NCBI GenBank assembly: GCA_044870295.1
Contig: JBIOYQ010000215.1
Location: forward strand, 1-12,838
Source of the DNA: AC-52 sp044870295
GTDB lineage: Bacteria > Actinomycetota > UBA4738
Direction: 5' to 3'
DNA: 12,838 nucleotides
A model generated the notes under the pieces. That model was given only the letters and a program-made list of their open reading frames with translations, did no database searches and was not told the DNA's origin. Both the position numbers and the translations under genes were made by a program. Shown piece by piece: positions 1 to 5,315 of this stretch (positions within the stretch are counted from its first letter, which is position 1; each line of letters begins with the position of its first letter).

Positions 1-1
1 A

Positions 2-154
2 CGTGGGGACGCTCCCGCAGCGGTGATGGTGGCAACGTCGGGGAGAGAGGACTCCGTCGAGCAGGACGGCGTTGCTGCGGTCATGTTGGACCTGCGGGAT
101 CTGACCTTCATCGACTCGTCCGGCCTCCACGTGTTTCTCCAGGCAAAGAACTGA
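2..154 (+). CDS. STAS-like (anti-sigma factor antagonist type) C-terminal fragment, partial at the left edge
   Basis: The frame is open from the window edge to TGA at 152-154. Its end reads VMLDLRDLTFIDSSGLHVFL and then QAKN. The hydrophobic strand followed by D-S-S-G-L is the signature of STAS domains, such as SpoIIAA/RsbV anti-sigma factor antagonists; the serine in DSSG is the usual phosphorylation site. In that family about 40-60 residues normally follow this motif. Here the frame stops about ten residues after it, so the second half of the fold is missing. The preceding residues (about 30) do not look like the usual first STAS strands. The frame may therefore be a decayed or recombined remnant, or a short paralogue. 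An ATG at 26-28 overlaps a TGA in another frame (TGATG), so a 42-residue product starting there is possible. The motif is clear, but whether the gene is functional is not. Confidence 0.5.
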   Translation, partial: RGDAPAAVMVATSGREDSVEQDGVAAVMLDLRDLTFIDSSGLHVFLQAKN

Positions 155-216
155 GCCAAGATGAAGTCTTGACCAGGCGAAGGTAGCGACGGTCCCGCCG
201 TTGCTCGGATCCGCCT

Positions 217-222
217 TAGGAT
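217..222 (+). promoter_or_regulatory. Candidate -10 hexamer of a leaderless promoter
   Basis: TAGGAT fits TAnnnT and lies exactly six bases before the ATG at 229. There is no Shine-Dalgarno sequence there. The arrangement puts the transcription start at or next to the start codon. No -35 box is evident. Confidence 0.5.
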
Positions 223-228
223 GCGCGG

Positions 229-897
229 ATGGGCAACTCGATCCGCGTGATGGTCGAGCGGGGCAAGAAGAAGCGAACGGTCGCGTGCGCGTTCGACTGG
301 TCCGGCTGGGACCGGAGCGCCAAGACCGAGGAAGCTGCGCTCGAGGTGCTGGAGTCCTACCGGCCCCGCTACGCGAAGGTGGCCGTTCTTGCCGGACTCG
401 CCAAGGAGTTCGGCGCGGCGGGCAAGCTGGTCGTCGTCGAACGGGTCGACGGCATCGGGATGACGGATTACTACGGCCTCTCGGGCCGGACGGCCGGACC
501 GGAGCAGGAGCGGATGACCGACCGGGAGTGCGAACGAAAGATCGCTCTGCTCCGGGCCGCCTGGACGTACTTCGATGACGTGGCCGCGCGCGTCTCGCCC
601 GAGCTGCGGAAGGGTCCGCGCGGTGGCGGACGGGAGCGGGACGAGATCATCCGCCACGTCAACGGCAACGAGATCGTGGAGTACGGGAAGAAGGTCGGCG
701 TGCGCTCCTCGCCCGACGCCTGGCGGGACGCCGACGAGCTGCGCGCCCATCGTGACGCGTTCTGTGCGGGGATCCGCGAGACCAACGCCCGCGGCGCCGC
801 GGCGGGGTCGTGGTGGACGGTCCAATTCCTGATCCGTCGCACCGCGTGGCACATGCTGGACCACGCGTGGGAGATGGAGGACCGGGACCAGTCCTGA
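229..897 (+). CDS. Hypothetical protein with HicB-like N-terminal part and DinB-like C-terminal part
   Basis: 222 residues, apparently soluble, with no signal peptide or membrane segment. Residues about 5-58 (strand-rich, with AFDWSGWDRSAKTEEAALE) resemble the HicB-type fold, in which a short strand segment is followed by an aligned Glu/Ala helix. Residues about 95-220 are helical and end in RRTAWHMLDHAWEMEDR. Here His208 and His212 form the H-x3-H pair typical of the last helix of DinB/YfiT-type proteins. His143 in IIRHVNGNE is a candidate third metal ligand. DinB-superfamily proteins are four-helix bundles that often bind a divalent metal and include thiol-dependent transferases; no substrate can be read here. 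The start at 229 is supported by the TAGGAT box six bases upstream; there is no ribosome site. The gene stands alone, 74 bases after the STAS-like fragment. Domain names rest on motif recognition only. Confidence 0.82.
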   Translation: MGNSIRVMVERGKKKRTVACAFDWSGWDRSAKTEEAALEVLESYRPRYAKVAVLAGLAKEFGAAGKLVVVERVDGIGMTDYYGLSGRTAGPEQERMTDRECERKIALLRAAWTYFDDVAARVSPELRKGPRGGGRERDEIIRHVNGNEIVEYGKKVGVRSSPDAWRDADELRAHRDAFCAGIRETNARGAAAGSWWTVQFLIRRTAWHMLDHAWEMEDRDQS

Positions 898-944
898 GGT
901 GCCCGGAGTCCTGATAGCACCCCCTGACCCGCTGGCGGGCGTTC

Positions 945-967
945 CATGGCGGGGCCATGCGACGCAT
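945..967. repeat. Two adjoining short palindromes
   Basis: CATGGC (945-950) and GCCATG (954-959) form a perfect six-base inverted repeat around GGG. Sharing its last three bases is ATGCG-A-CGCAT (957-967), another perfect palindrome with a one-base centre. They could be protein-binding sites or alternative RNA hairpins. No T-run follows, so they do not look like a terminator for the gene ending at 897. Confidence 0.45.
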
Positions 968-1030
968 CTAGGGTGTTCGACCCAGATCTTTCGCGCCGAC
1001 AGGCCGACGCAAAGATGGAACGTTCGGCCT
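966..1030 (+). ncRNA. Candidate structured RNA element: hairpin followed by a possible H-type pseudoknot
   Basis: Three pairings can be read by hand. First, 966-974 with 980-987 gives eight pairs, one bulged A970 and loop GTTCG. Second, 986-994 with 1009-1016 (ATCTTTCGC with GCAAAGAT) gives eight pairs with C992 bulged. Third, 1001-1007 with 1024-1030 (AGGCCGA with TCGGCCT) gives seven perfect pairs. The second and third interlock, with connecting loops of 6, 1 and 7 bases, a workable H-type pseudoknot geometry. The string GACGCAAAG (1006-1014) recalls the conserved core of the c-di-GMP-I riboswitch. However, the other conserved parts of that riboswitch are not visible, so I do not call it one. 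Confidence 0.3.
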
Positions 1031-1157
1031 ACCCCGTCGAGGCCATGGACCAATAGGGATGAGCAGCGCCGCGCCGACATTCGAGGGAGAGGAACAGTTC
1101 TCATAGGGCGTAGCCCGGACATGTCACCCGTGGATCTGTGAGTAGGAAGGAACGAAG

Positions 1158-2582
1158 ATGAGAAAGGATTACTCCTCGAGGCTCCGAGTGACGGCGACGT
1201 TGGTCGTGACGTGCGCCGTCGCCTCGTTGCTGGGTCTCTCCGGGGTGGCAACGGCCGCCGGAGGCATGGCTTCCGTCACGGTCAGCGACGTCACCGTCAC
1301 CGAAGGGAATCCTGGTTCCGCGGTGGTGGCGACGTTCACGCTCAAGGTGAGTCAGCGGGCCCGCGGCTCGGTTGCCTACGCCACCGCGAACGATACGGCG
1401 AAGCAACCCGGCGACTATCTGTCGAAGAGCGGAGTGATCAAGCTCAACGGGAAGGGCTCGAAGAAGGTCTCCGTCACCGTCCAGAGTGACGCGGTCGACG
1501 AGTCCAACGAAACGTTCTTCCTCCGTTTGTCGAATCCCCAGAACCTCGTCATCGGCGACGGCGAAGGGATGGCGACGATCCTCGATGACGACGCCCTCCC
1601 CGCCCTGTCGGCGTCCGATGCTGTCGTACCCGAGGGCAACGCTGGGGCCACCACGCTGGCCTCGATCGACGTGGCGCTGACCGGGCTCACCGAGAGAACC
1701 GTTCAAGTCGACTACGCGTTTGCGGCCGCCTCGGCGGCTGCGCCCGATGACTACTCGAGCACCTCGGGGACGCTCACGTTCGCCCCTGGGGAGACGCTCC
1801 AGAGCGTGCAGGTCGCCGTCGTGGGCGACGACGCGGTGGAGGGCGACGAGACGTTCGCGCTGAATCTGTCGGCAGCCGATCAGGCGTCGATCGGGGATGG
1901 ACACGCCACGGTCACGATCCTGGACAACGACACCCCCGCCCTTGTCACCGCGAGCATCGGGGACCAGTCCATTCAGGAAGGCGACAAGGGCTCCAAGACG
2001 CTCACCTTCACGGTCGCCTTGTCGCTGCCGGCGGCCGCTTCACTCGACTACCAGATCGCGAACGGTTCGGCTCTGGCTCCGGCCGACTATGTCGCGACCG
2101 GCGGTCACCTCGACTTCGCCGCTGCCGGACCCACCAGCCAGACCGTTTCCGTCTCGATCGTGGGCGACCGACGCTTGGAGCACCTGGAGAACTTCTTCGT
2201 GAACCTGGTGAATGTCTCGGGCGTGCAGGTCGCCGATGGCCAGGCCATGGGGGAGATTCGCGACAACGACACCCGGACGAAGCTGACCAAGGTGTGGAAG
2301 CAATCGGGTCGGATCCACGTGAAAGGACTGTTGACCCCTGCCCACCCCGGCAAGCGAATGACCGTCAAGCTGTACCGGTACCGGAACGGCAAGTGGGTGT
2401 GGCTGCGGACCCGGCGTCCCTACCTCTCCGGGAACTCCGACACGAACCTGGATGGGTTCGTGGACAGCAGCTTCAGCAAGTCCTTCCTCCGGCCGAGTCC
2501 TGGCAGCTGCAAGGTCGTGGCGACCTTCCCCGGCGATTCCGATCATCGCAGCAGCAAGGCCACGAAGAAGATCAGCTGCTGA
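1158..2582 (+). CDS. Secreted protein with three Calx-beta domains
   Basis: 474 residues. Residues 1-34 are a signal peptide: basic start MRKDYSSRLR, hydrophobic core, probable cleavage near ATA-AGG. Three Calx-beta domains follow at about 39-146, 149-258 and 262-372. Each has the early TEGN, PEGN or QEGD turn, the ETFFL, ETFAL or ENFFV strand, and the closing DGxGxxTILDDD-type acidic tail. In this family those acidic residues bind calcium between repeats. Residues about 375-474 form a separate, basic, beta-rich Ig-like domain (KVWKQSGRIHVKG onward) with Cys451 and Cys474, which could form a disulfide. There is no LPxTG motif or C-terminal anchor, so the protein is probably secreted or loosely attached to the envelope. 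The likely role is adhesion or matrix structure, inferred from domain type only. The ATG has a good ribosome site (AGGAAGGA, about six bases upstream). It is a single transcription unit with its own leader and terminator. Confidence 0.93.
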   Translation: MRKDYSSRLRVTATLVVTCAVASLLGLSGVATAAGGMASVTVSDVTVTEGNPGSAVVATFTLKVSQRARGSVAYATANDTAKQPGDYLSKSGVIKLNGKGSKKVSVTVQSDAVDESNETFFLRLSNPQNLVIGDGEGMATILDDDALPALSASDAVVPEGNAGATTLASIDVALTGLTERTVQVDYAFAAASAAAPDDYSSTSGTLTFAPGETLQSVQVAVVGDDAVEGDETFALNLSAADQASIGDGHATVTILDNDTPALVTASIGDQSIQEGDKGSKTLTFTVALSLPAAASLDYQIANGSALAPADYVATGGHLDFAAAGPTSQTVSVSIVGDRRLEHLENFFVNLVNVSGVQVADGQAMGEIRDNDTRTKLTKVWKQSGRIHVKGLLTPAHPGKRMTVKLYRYRNGKWVWLRTRRPYLSGNSDTNLDGFVDSSFSKSFLRPSPGSCKVVATFPGDSDHRSSKATKKISC

Positions 2583-2598
2583 GACCAACTCCACACGA

Positions 2599-2638
2599 GG
2601 GGCTCCGACCGGCTGTTTCAATGAATCGGTCGGGGCCC
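2599..2638. terminator. Bidirectional terminator between convergent genes
   Basis: Bases 2600-2611 pair with 2627-2638 in a 12-base-pair GC-rich stem with one G-T wobble and a 15-base loop. It lies 17 bases after the Calx-beta stop and 6 bases beyond the stop of the opposing cupredoxin gene. The plus-strand tail is only weakly T-rich (TTCCGTCAAGTT). Position and symmetry fit use by both genes. Confidence 0.7.
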
Positions 2639-2643
2639 TTCCG

Positions 2644-3132
2644 TCAAGTTACGGTCAGCGTGCCCTTCATTCCGTTGGTGGCGTGGCCGCCGTTGCTGCA
2701 ATAGAAGCCATAGCTGCCGGCTGGGACGTCCTCCAGGATGAAGACACTGTCATGCCCGGGCTCGACCCGTGCACTGTGGGCCAGGATGTGCCCCGTCGAA
2801 TCGGTAATCACCATGTCGTGGTCCAAGCAGGTGAGCCCTGGTCCGGCCACATTGCAGTCCGTGGGCGGGGTCTCCATGTTGACCAGGTGGACGACGATCT
2901 GGCCGTGCGGAGCCGTGATGGCCGGCGTTTGATACTTGATGTGGCTCATGACTTCCTCGAGAGCGCCCGGCGGAGCCGGGCCGGGCTCATCACGTTGGGC
3001 CAGCTTCGTCACGGCTGCCGAGGGGACGTTGCTCGAGACCGACTGAGCCGGCGGGGCGGACGAGCTTCCGGCACACCCGGTAAGCACGAGCAGGACGGCT
3101 GCGACGATCCTCGATCTCGCCGCCCATTCCAT
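2644..3132 (-). CDS. Cupredoxin-domain lipoprotein (type 1 copper protein)
   Basis: 162 residues. The start is a lipoprotein signal peptide with lipobox LTGC (Cys20), so the mature protein should be lipid-anchored outside the membrane. A Ser/Pro/Ala-rich linker (21-60) leads to a plastocyanin-like domain (about 62-162). The type 1 copper ligands are visible: His105 in LDHDMVI, then Cys145, His150 and Met155 in YCSNGGHATNGMKGTL, the classic C-x4-H-x4-M loop. Cys93 and Cys102 could form a disulfide. The family carries electrons between redox partners or binds copper; no oxidase or reductase is adjacent, so the partner is unknown. Start: ATG at 3132. CAAACT lies six bases upstream, preceded by TGA (an extended -10 pattern), and there is no ribosome site, which suggests a leaderless transcript. 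The gene lies 52 bases after the CorA gene on the same strand. Confidence 0.92.
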   Translation of the reverse strand: MEWAARSRIVAAVLLVLTGCAGSSSAPPAQSVSSNVPSAAVTKLAQRDEPGPAPPGALEEVMSHIKYQTPAITAPHGQIVVHLVNMETPPTDCNVAGPGLTCLDHDMVITDSTGHILAHSARVEPGHDSVFILEDVPAGSYGFYCSNGGHATNGMKGTLTVT

Positions 3133-3138
3133 GCCCGG

Positions 3139-3144
3139 AGTTTG
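3139..3144 (-). promoter_or_regulatory. Candidate extended -10 of a leaderless promoter for the cupredoxin gene
   Basis: On the minus strand TGA-CAAACT sits exactly six bases before the ATG. The hexamer matches xAnnnT rather than full TAnnnT, and the TGn extension may compensate. No good -35 box is visible. Confidence 0.35.
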
Positions 3145-3184
3145 TCAGAACCGAGATGCAAAGGGAATCGAGTCCCACGAGGGT

Positions 3185-4162
3185 TCAGAGCCAGTCGATG
3201 CGTCGGAACAGCCGGTAGAGAGCGAAGGTCCCGCCCACGATCAGGGCGCTGGAGACAGCGGCGCCCCAACCCTTCAGATAGCCCGGGAAGGGGACGTTCA
3301 TGCCGTAGTAGCCCGTCACCAGGGCAGGGACGGCGATGATGGCCGCCCAGCTGCTGACCTTCTTCACGATCTGGTTCTGCCGGTAGTCGCGCAGGCTCAG
3401 ATTCGTCTCGACGATCGTGCCGACCAGGTCGCGGAGCGAGTCGGAGGCCTCGGTGACGCGCAGGATGTGGTCGTACACGTCTTGGTAGTAGGGGTAGAGC
3501 TGCTCTGAGACCAAGGAATGCTCGCGCCGCATCAGACTGCTGACGGCTTCCCTCATGGGCACGACCAGTCGATGGAAGTGGACCGTGGCGCGCCGCATGT
3601 CGAACCAATGCCGCTGCTTGGCGGGTTCGAGCGGGCGGTCTGCGAAGAGTCCTTCGCTAACCTCTTCGTAGTATTCGTCGAAGACCTGAACGGCATCGAA
3701 GTAGCTGTCGACGATGACGTCGAGCAGCCCGTAGAGCAGGAAGCTCACCCCGTACATCGCGAGGTCGGGCGATCGGTCCCAACGCTGGAGGACCGGATCG
3801 ATGGGGAAGCCGTCGTCCTTTCGAACGGTGATGAGCCAGCGCTCGCTGATGAACGCGTCGACCTCGGTCTTCTCCAGGTTGCCGCCCTCGAGGTCGACCC
3901 GCACGGCATGGCTGGAGAGGAACAGGTGGGTGGCGTAGTGGTCGAGCTTGGGGCGCTGGTGGGGACCGAGGGCGTCCTCGACCGCGAGCTCGTGAAGGCC
4001 GAGCTCTCCGGCAAGCTCGTGGAGCTGCTCCACCGAGGGACCGCAGACGTCCACCCACACGACGGTGTCGGGCTCCTCGAGATGCTCTGAGACGTCGGCG
4101 ACCGGGAAGCCCTCGGCTTCCAGGACTCCCTTCCGGTACAGCCGTGTCATGGGATCGCCCAT
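3185..4162 (-). CDS. corA: CorA-family divalent cation (Mg2+/Co2+) transporter
   Basis: 325 residues from the ATG at 4162, or 321 from the ATG at 4150 (MTRLYRKG), typical CorA lengths. A large cytoplasmic alpha/beta and long-helix domain (1 to about 262) precedes two membrane helices at about 267-286 and 298-319. The signature YGMN motif is at 286-289, at the end of the first helix, and the tail RRIDWL resembles the basic C-terminus of CorA. The family forms pentamers that pass Mg2+ or Co2+, gated by cytoplasmic metal sites. The loop after GMN reads VPFPGYLKGWG. It lacks the acidic MPEL motif of the best-studied CorA proteins, so ion preference may differ. The reading frame extends upstream to 4378, but the added residues are low-complexity and overlap the neighbouring gene, so I reject that start. 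The 4162 start has a GATAAT box six bases upstream; neither start has a good ribosome site. It is a middle gene of a same-strand group of three. Confidence 0.9.
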   Translation of the reverse strand: MGDPMTRLYRKGVLEAEGFPVADVSEHLEEPDTVVWVDVCGPSVEQLHELAGELGLHELAVEDALGPHQRPKLDHYATHLFLSSHAVRVDLEGGNLEKTEVDAFISERWLITVRKDDGFPIDPVLQRWDRSPDLAMYGVSFLLYGLLDVIVDSYFDAVQVFDEYYEEVSEGLFADRPLEPAKQRHWFDMRRATVHFHRLVVPMREAVSSLMRREHSLVSEQLYPYYQDVYDHILRVTEASDSLRDLVGTIVETNLSLRDYRQNQIVKKVSSWAAIIAVPALVTGYYGMNVPFPGYLKGWGAAVSSALIVGGTFALYRLFRRIDWL

Positions 4163-4179
4163 CGGTGGATTATCCACCG
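4163..4179. promoter_or_regulatory. 17-base palindrome at the CorA start, overlapping its candidate -10
   Basis: CGGTGGATTATCCACCG is an eight-base perfect inverted repeat around one central T, ending directly before the CorA ATG at 4162. It contains ATTATC (4169-4174), which reads GATAAT on the minus strand, a -10-like hexamer six bases before the start. It could be an operator that blocks the promoter, or a hairpin if the region is transcribed from upstream. Confidence 0.5.
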
Positions 4180-4241
4180 GCGGCGGGGAGGCGCGGCCGC
4201 GGCGAGGCCAAGGATCGATGACGATGGACGACCGTCCCGCC

Positions 4242-4766
4242 CTAGGACGCCTTTTCCCCCGCGGCCAGCGAGGTGAGCCAGCTGCGGATCTCATCGCTGT
4301 CGCCGGTGGCGAAGGACTGGCTGGCGGCACTGAGCGGCGGGGGGACGAACTCGGAGACGGTCTCGAGCTGATGGGCATCGGTGATGATCACGACGGCCGC
4401 TCGACCCGGCTGGAGCGCGGTGCCCAGGTCGCCCAGAAAGCGCTCCTGCAGCGTTCCGCTCCGAAGCTTCCCGATCCCCGCGCCGCCCGCGGCGCCGAGG
4501 GCGCCGGTCACCAGGAGGCTCGGTGGGAAGACCAGCCCGACCACCGCGCCCGCCACCAGCCCGCGCTTGGCCCCCTTCCGAGTGCCATGGGCCGGATGGA
4601 CCTCGACCTTTCCATCGGTGCGGCGCAGGATCTTCGCCTGGTCGTACACGTCGAGCATCAGCAACCGATGTTCCAGGGATTTGACTTCCTCGAGCGCGGC
4701 GTCGGCCAGGTCCTCCGAGTCGTACACCGCGACGAAGACGCCAATGGGGCCATGGGGACTCGGCAT
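4242..4766 (-). CDS. DUF1269-like predicted membrane-associated protein
   Basis: 174 residues. The N-terminal part (about 8-55) has the beta-alpha-beta pattern GVFVAVYDSEDLADAALEEV typical of DUF1269 proteins. A basic stretch GTRKGAKRG (61-69) leads to a glycine-rich hydrophobic segment (about 70-98), which probably inserts as a membrane hairpin. The C-terminal part (111-165) has LGDLGTALQPGRAAVVIITD, also typical of the family. No biochemical function is established for DUF1269. The start at 4766 is chosen because GGAGG lies six bases upstream and a -10-like box (4794-4799) lies just beyond it. An in-frame ATG at 4817 has no ribosome site and lies upstream of that box. The gene is transcribed away from the tautomerase gene and towards the CorA gene, 79 bases away. 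Confidence 0.85.
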   Translation of the reverse strand: MPSPHGPIGVFVAVYDSEDLADAALEEVKSLEHRLLMLDVYDQAKILRRTDGKVEVHPAHGTRKGAKRGLVAGAVVGLVFPPSLLVTGALGAAGGAGIGKLRSGTLQERFLGDLGTALQPGRAAVVIITDAHQLETVSEFVPPPLSAASQSFATGDSDEIRSWLTSLAAGEKAS

Positions 4767-4793
4767 CTCTGCCTCCAATCCTTCGTTCGGATG

Positions 4794-4799
4794 AGGATA
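4794..4799 (-). promoter_or_regulatory. Candidate -10 box for the DUF1269-like gene
   Basis: TATCCT on the minus strand fits TAnnnT. It predicts a transcription start near 4787 and a leader of about 20 bases containing the GGAGG ribosome site. No clear -35 box was found. Confidence 0.35.
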
Positions 4800-4875
4800 G
4801 CCAGGTGCTTCGTTCATCTCGGTTCGCAACCTGACGAAGTGAGCCGGGGTCCTCAAGCCGTGGGGCGAGGCCGCG

Positions 4876-4881
4876 TAGTCT
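4876..4881 (+). promoter_or_regulatory. Candidate -10 of a leaderless promoter for the tautomerase run
   Basis: TAGTCT fits TAnnnT and lies exactly six bases before the GTG start at 4888, with no ribosome site between. This supports the GTG start and a leaderless message for the three-gene run. Confidence 0.5.
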
Positions 4882-4887
4882 TGTGCC

Positions 4888-5277
4888 GTGCCCCTCGTGC
4901 GCATCGACATCTTGGAGGGACGATCAGCCGCCGAGCGACGGCGCCTCCTCGACGGCGTGCATGCCGCACTCGTCGAAGCGTTCGGCATCCCCGACGATGA
5001 TCGGACACAGATCCTGTCGGAGCACGCTTCGGAGAACTTCGACATCCCACCAACACATTCCGACCGGTACACGATCGTGGAGATCACCGCGTTCCCAGGA
5101 CGGTCGCAGGACGCGAAGCAGACGCTCTACCGGGTGATCGTCCAGAATCTGGGAGCCATCGGCGTCCCTGCGAGCGACATCATGGTGGTCATGCTGGAAC
5201 CGCCCATGGAGAACTGGGGGATCCGGGGCGGACGGCCGGCTTCGGACGTCGACCTCGGCTATCGAGTGGACATCTAG
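4888..5277 (+). CDS. Tautomerase superfamily protein (Tautomerase_2 / malonate semialdehyde decarboxylase-like)
   Basis: 129 residues starting MPLVRIDILEGRS. After Met removal the N-terminus is Pro, the catalytic residue of the 4-oxalocrotonate tautomerase superfamily. The length (two beta-alpha-beta halves) and the C-terminal ENWGIRGGRPASD (108-120) fit the longer Tautomerase_2 type, which includes malonate semialdehyde decarboxylase-like proteins; the exact reaction cannot be told. Members act on small keto or enol acids using the N-terminal proline as base or acid. The GTG start is supported twice: it places Pro at position 2, and TAGTCT lies six bases upstream. It is the first gene of a probable plus-strand run (tautomerase, TOPRIM, DUF1801), with a 38-base gap to the next gene. 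It is divergent from the DUF1269-like gene, with 121 bases between them. Confidence 0.92.
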   Translation: MPLVRIDILEGRSAAERRRLLDGVHAALVEAFGIPDDDRTQILSEHASENFDIPPTHSDRYTIVEITAFPGRSQDAKQTLYRVIVQNLGAIGVPASDIMVVMLEPPMENWGIRGGRPASDVDLGYRVDI

Positions 5278-5315
5278 CTCACCAATGACTGGCGCACGAC
5301 AGGAGCCATGGAGGG

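Larger units (their letters stand above)
898..1157 (+). other. Non-coding leader rich in inverted repeats, upstream of the Calx-beta gene
   Basis: These 260 bases hold no convincing gene. They contain a chain of inverted repeats between 945 and 1030, listed separately. A possible -10 box TAGGGT (969-974) lies within the chain. The ribosome site of the next gene (AGGAAGGA) is just before 1158. If transcription starts upstream of 945, the Calx-beta mRNA would have an untranslated leader of more than 200 bases. If it starts from the 969 box, the leader would be about 175 bases. Confidence 0.5.

Noticed and set aside
960..1100. c-di-GMP-I riboswitch, suggested by GACGCAAAG at 1006-1014
   Set aside because: The expected GGGCAAACC segment, the GNRA-capped P2 helix joined to it, and the tetraloop receptor region were not found. 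Only the possible pseudoknot is reported.
899..1141. 80-codon plus-strand frame in the leader region
   Set aside because: It has no ribosome site or recognisable motif, its composition is unlike its neighbours, and it overlaps the inverted-repeat chain.
2452..3339. 295-codon plus-strand frame across the terminator and cupredoxin gene
   Set aside because: It overlaps the end of the Calx-beta gene, reads through the terminator, and is antisense to a gene with a lipobox and copper ligands.
4163..4378. Upstream extension of the CorA frame by 72 codons
   Set aside because: The residues are Ser/Pro/Arg-rich and overlap the DUF1269-like gene, and known CorA lengths fit the start at 4162 or 4150.
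4767..5087. Upstream extension of the DUF1269-like frame
   Set aside because: It runs antisense through the tautomerase gene. The GGAGG site before 4766 marks the start.
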